Shown in pieces: positions 63,741-64,000 of a stretch of 64,000 nt of DNA. The notes under the pieces are model-generated. The model was not told the DNA's origin. It worked only from the letters and a program-made list of their open reading frames with translations, and searched no databases. The DNA comes from Aquipseudomonas alcaligenes NBRC 14159 (GTDB lineage Bacteria; Pseudomonadota; Gammaproteobacteria; Pseudomonadales; Pseudomonadaceae), in assembly GCF_000467105.1 (NCBI RefSeq), contig NZ_BATI01000009.1, forward strand, positions 1-64,000, given 5' to 3'. Positions within the stretch are counted from its first letter, which is position 1. Every line of letters starts with the position of its first letter. The position numbers and the translations under genes are program-made.

Positions 63741-64000
63741 AGCGGCAGCAGGTGGCCCAGGTAACGGCCGCCAAGCAGCAGATGGTCCAGCCAGAAGCCC
63801 TGGTGCAGGGTGACGATGGCCCAGAACACCAGCTGGAAGGAGGCCTTGCGCGTCTTGTGGCGAAACACCTGTTGCGCCACCAGCGCGCCAGGCCAGCCGC
63901 CGAGCAGTTCGGCGATGTGCAGGCTGTTCTCCGGCGTGCGCCAGCGGCCCTTCTGCGCATGCTGCTTGTCCAGCCAGTACTGGCAGAAGCTGAACAGACT
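63737..64000 (-). CDS. DUF1294 membrane protein (N-terminal part beyond window)
   Basis: 87 C-terminal codons, open to the window edge, stop at 63737-63739. Pattern KQHAQKGRWRTPENSLHIAELLGGWPGALVAQQVFRHKTRKASFQ is the DUF1294 signature, followed by a hydrophobic helix. Such proteins often carry a cold-shock domain at the missing N-terminus. Confidence 0.85.
   Translation of the reverse strand, partial: SLFSFCQYWLDKQHAQKGRWRTPENSLHIAELLGGWPGALVAQQVFRHKTRKASFQLVFWAIVTLHQGFWLDHLLLGGRYLGHLLPL

Noticed and set aside
1..64000. CRISPR array
   Set aside because: No regularly spaced direct repeats were found; the only short tandem repeat is the coding CTGCTCCTG tract.

Overview
The window looks like chromosome of a Pseudomonas (sensu lato) strain: high GC, Pseudomonas-like housekeeping genes at both ends (PilT/PilU-type ATPase, PpiC, YqaA/DedA membrane protein, YbiT ABC-F ATPase, DUF1993, YjbR, DUF1294) and a large prophage in between. 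The species cannot be fixed from this sequence alone.

Left flank (1-7752). An IS110/IS1111-type element (transposase 401-1444, 12-bp subterminal inverted repeats) splits what looks like an integron attC site. Next come an AraC-type regulator and, divergent from it, a secreted alpha/beta hydrolase with every hallmark of a PET-hydrolase-type polyesterase (Ser165/Asp211/His243, two disulfides). These are followed by the PilT/PilU ATPase, ppiC, a YqaA-like membrane protein and a secreted bacterial sphingomyelinase.

Prophage (7753-61205, about 53.4 kb). It is integrated in the first codons of ybiT. attL keeps the host promoter and ten codons of ybiT. attR, just after the integrase, supplies a TTG start and ten recoded but synonymous codons, so the ATPase stays intact. 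From left to right: a cargo block (7998-10135, four + strand genes, partly AT-richer); late virion genes on the - strand (40529 to 10158) with podovirus logic (TerS, TerL, portal, scaffold, coat, adaptors, nozzle, fibres, small ejection-type proteins and a 3043-aa polyvalent protein) preceded by a holin-endolysin-Rz/Rz1 cassette; a YfbU-family gene split by a 2,172-bp ISL3 element with 8-bp target duplications; a leftward early operon (Cro, small proteins, O-like and P-like replication proteins, RusA, NinX-like); the cI region; and a rightward early operon (DUF1654 with a LexA box, CsrA, tRNA-Thr, small proteins, Cas4-like nuclease, RecT, FtsK-gamma protein, Rad50-like ATPase, exonuclease, methylase-like protein, Xis, integrase).

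Control logic. Four copies of an AATAC-N5-GTATT/GTACT operator sit at two divergent control regions (47.96-48.04 kb and 49.32-49.36 kb), much like lambda OR/OL, with a possibly leaderless cI transcript. A boxA/boxB-like site follows the rightward promoter. Six late genes, plus one intergenic site, carry just upstream of the start codon a short hairpin with a GGGA or GTGA (GNRA) tetraloop whose stem bases differ from copy to copy but still pair. Most place the Shine-Dalgarno GGAG/GAGG in the loop and 3' stem. Because the phage also encodes a CsrA homologue, a protein that binds GGA in hairpin loops, this is the best candidate here for an undescribed regulatory system.

Right flank (61206-64000): rest of ybiT with its terminator, DUF1993, YjbR/MmcQ and the C-terminal part of a DUF1294 protein.
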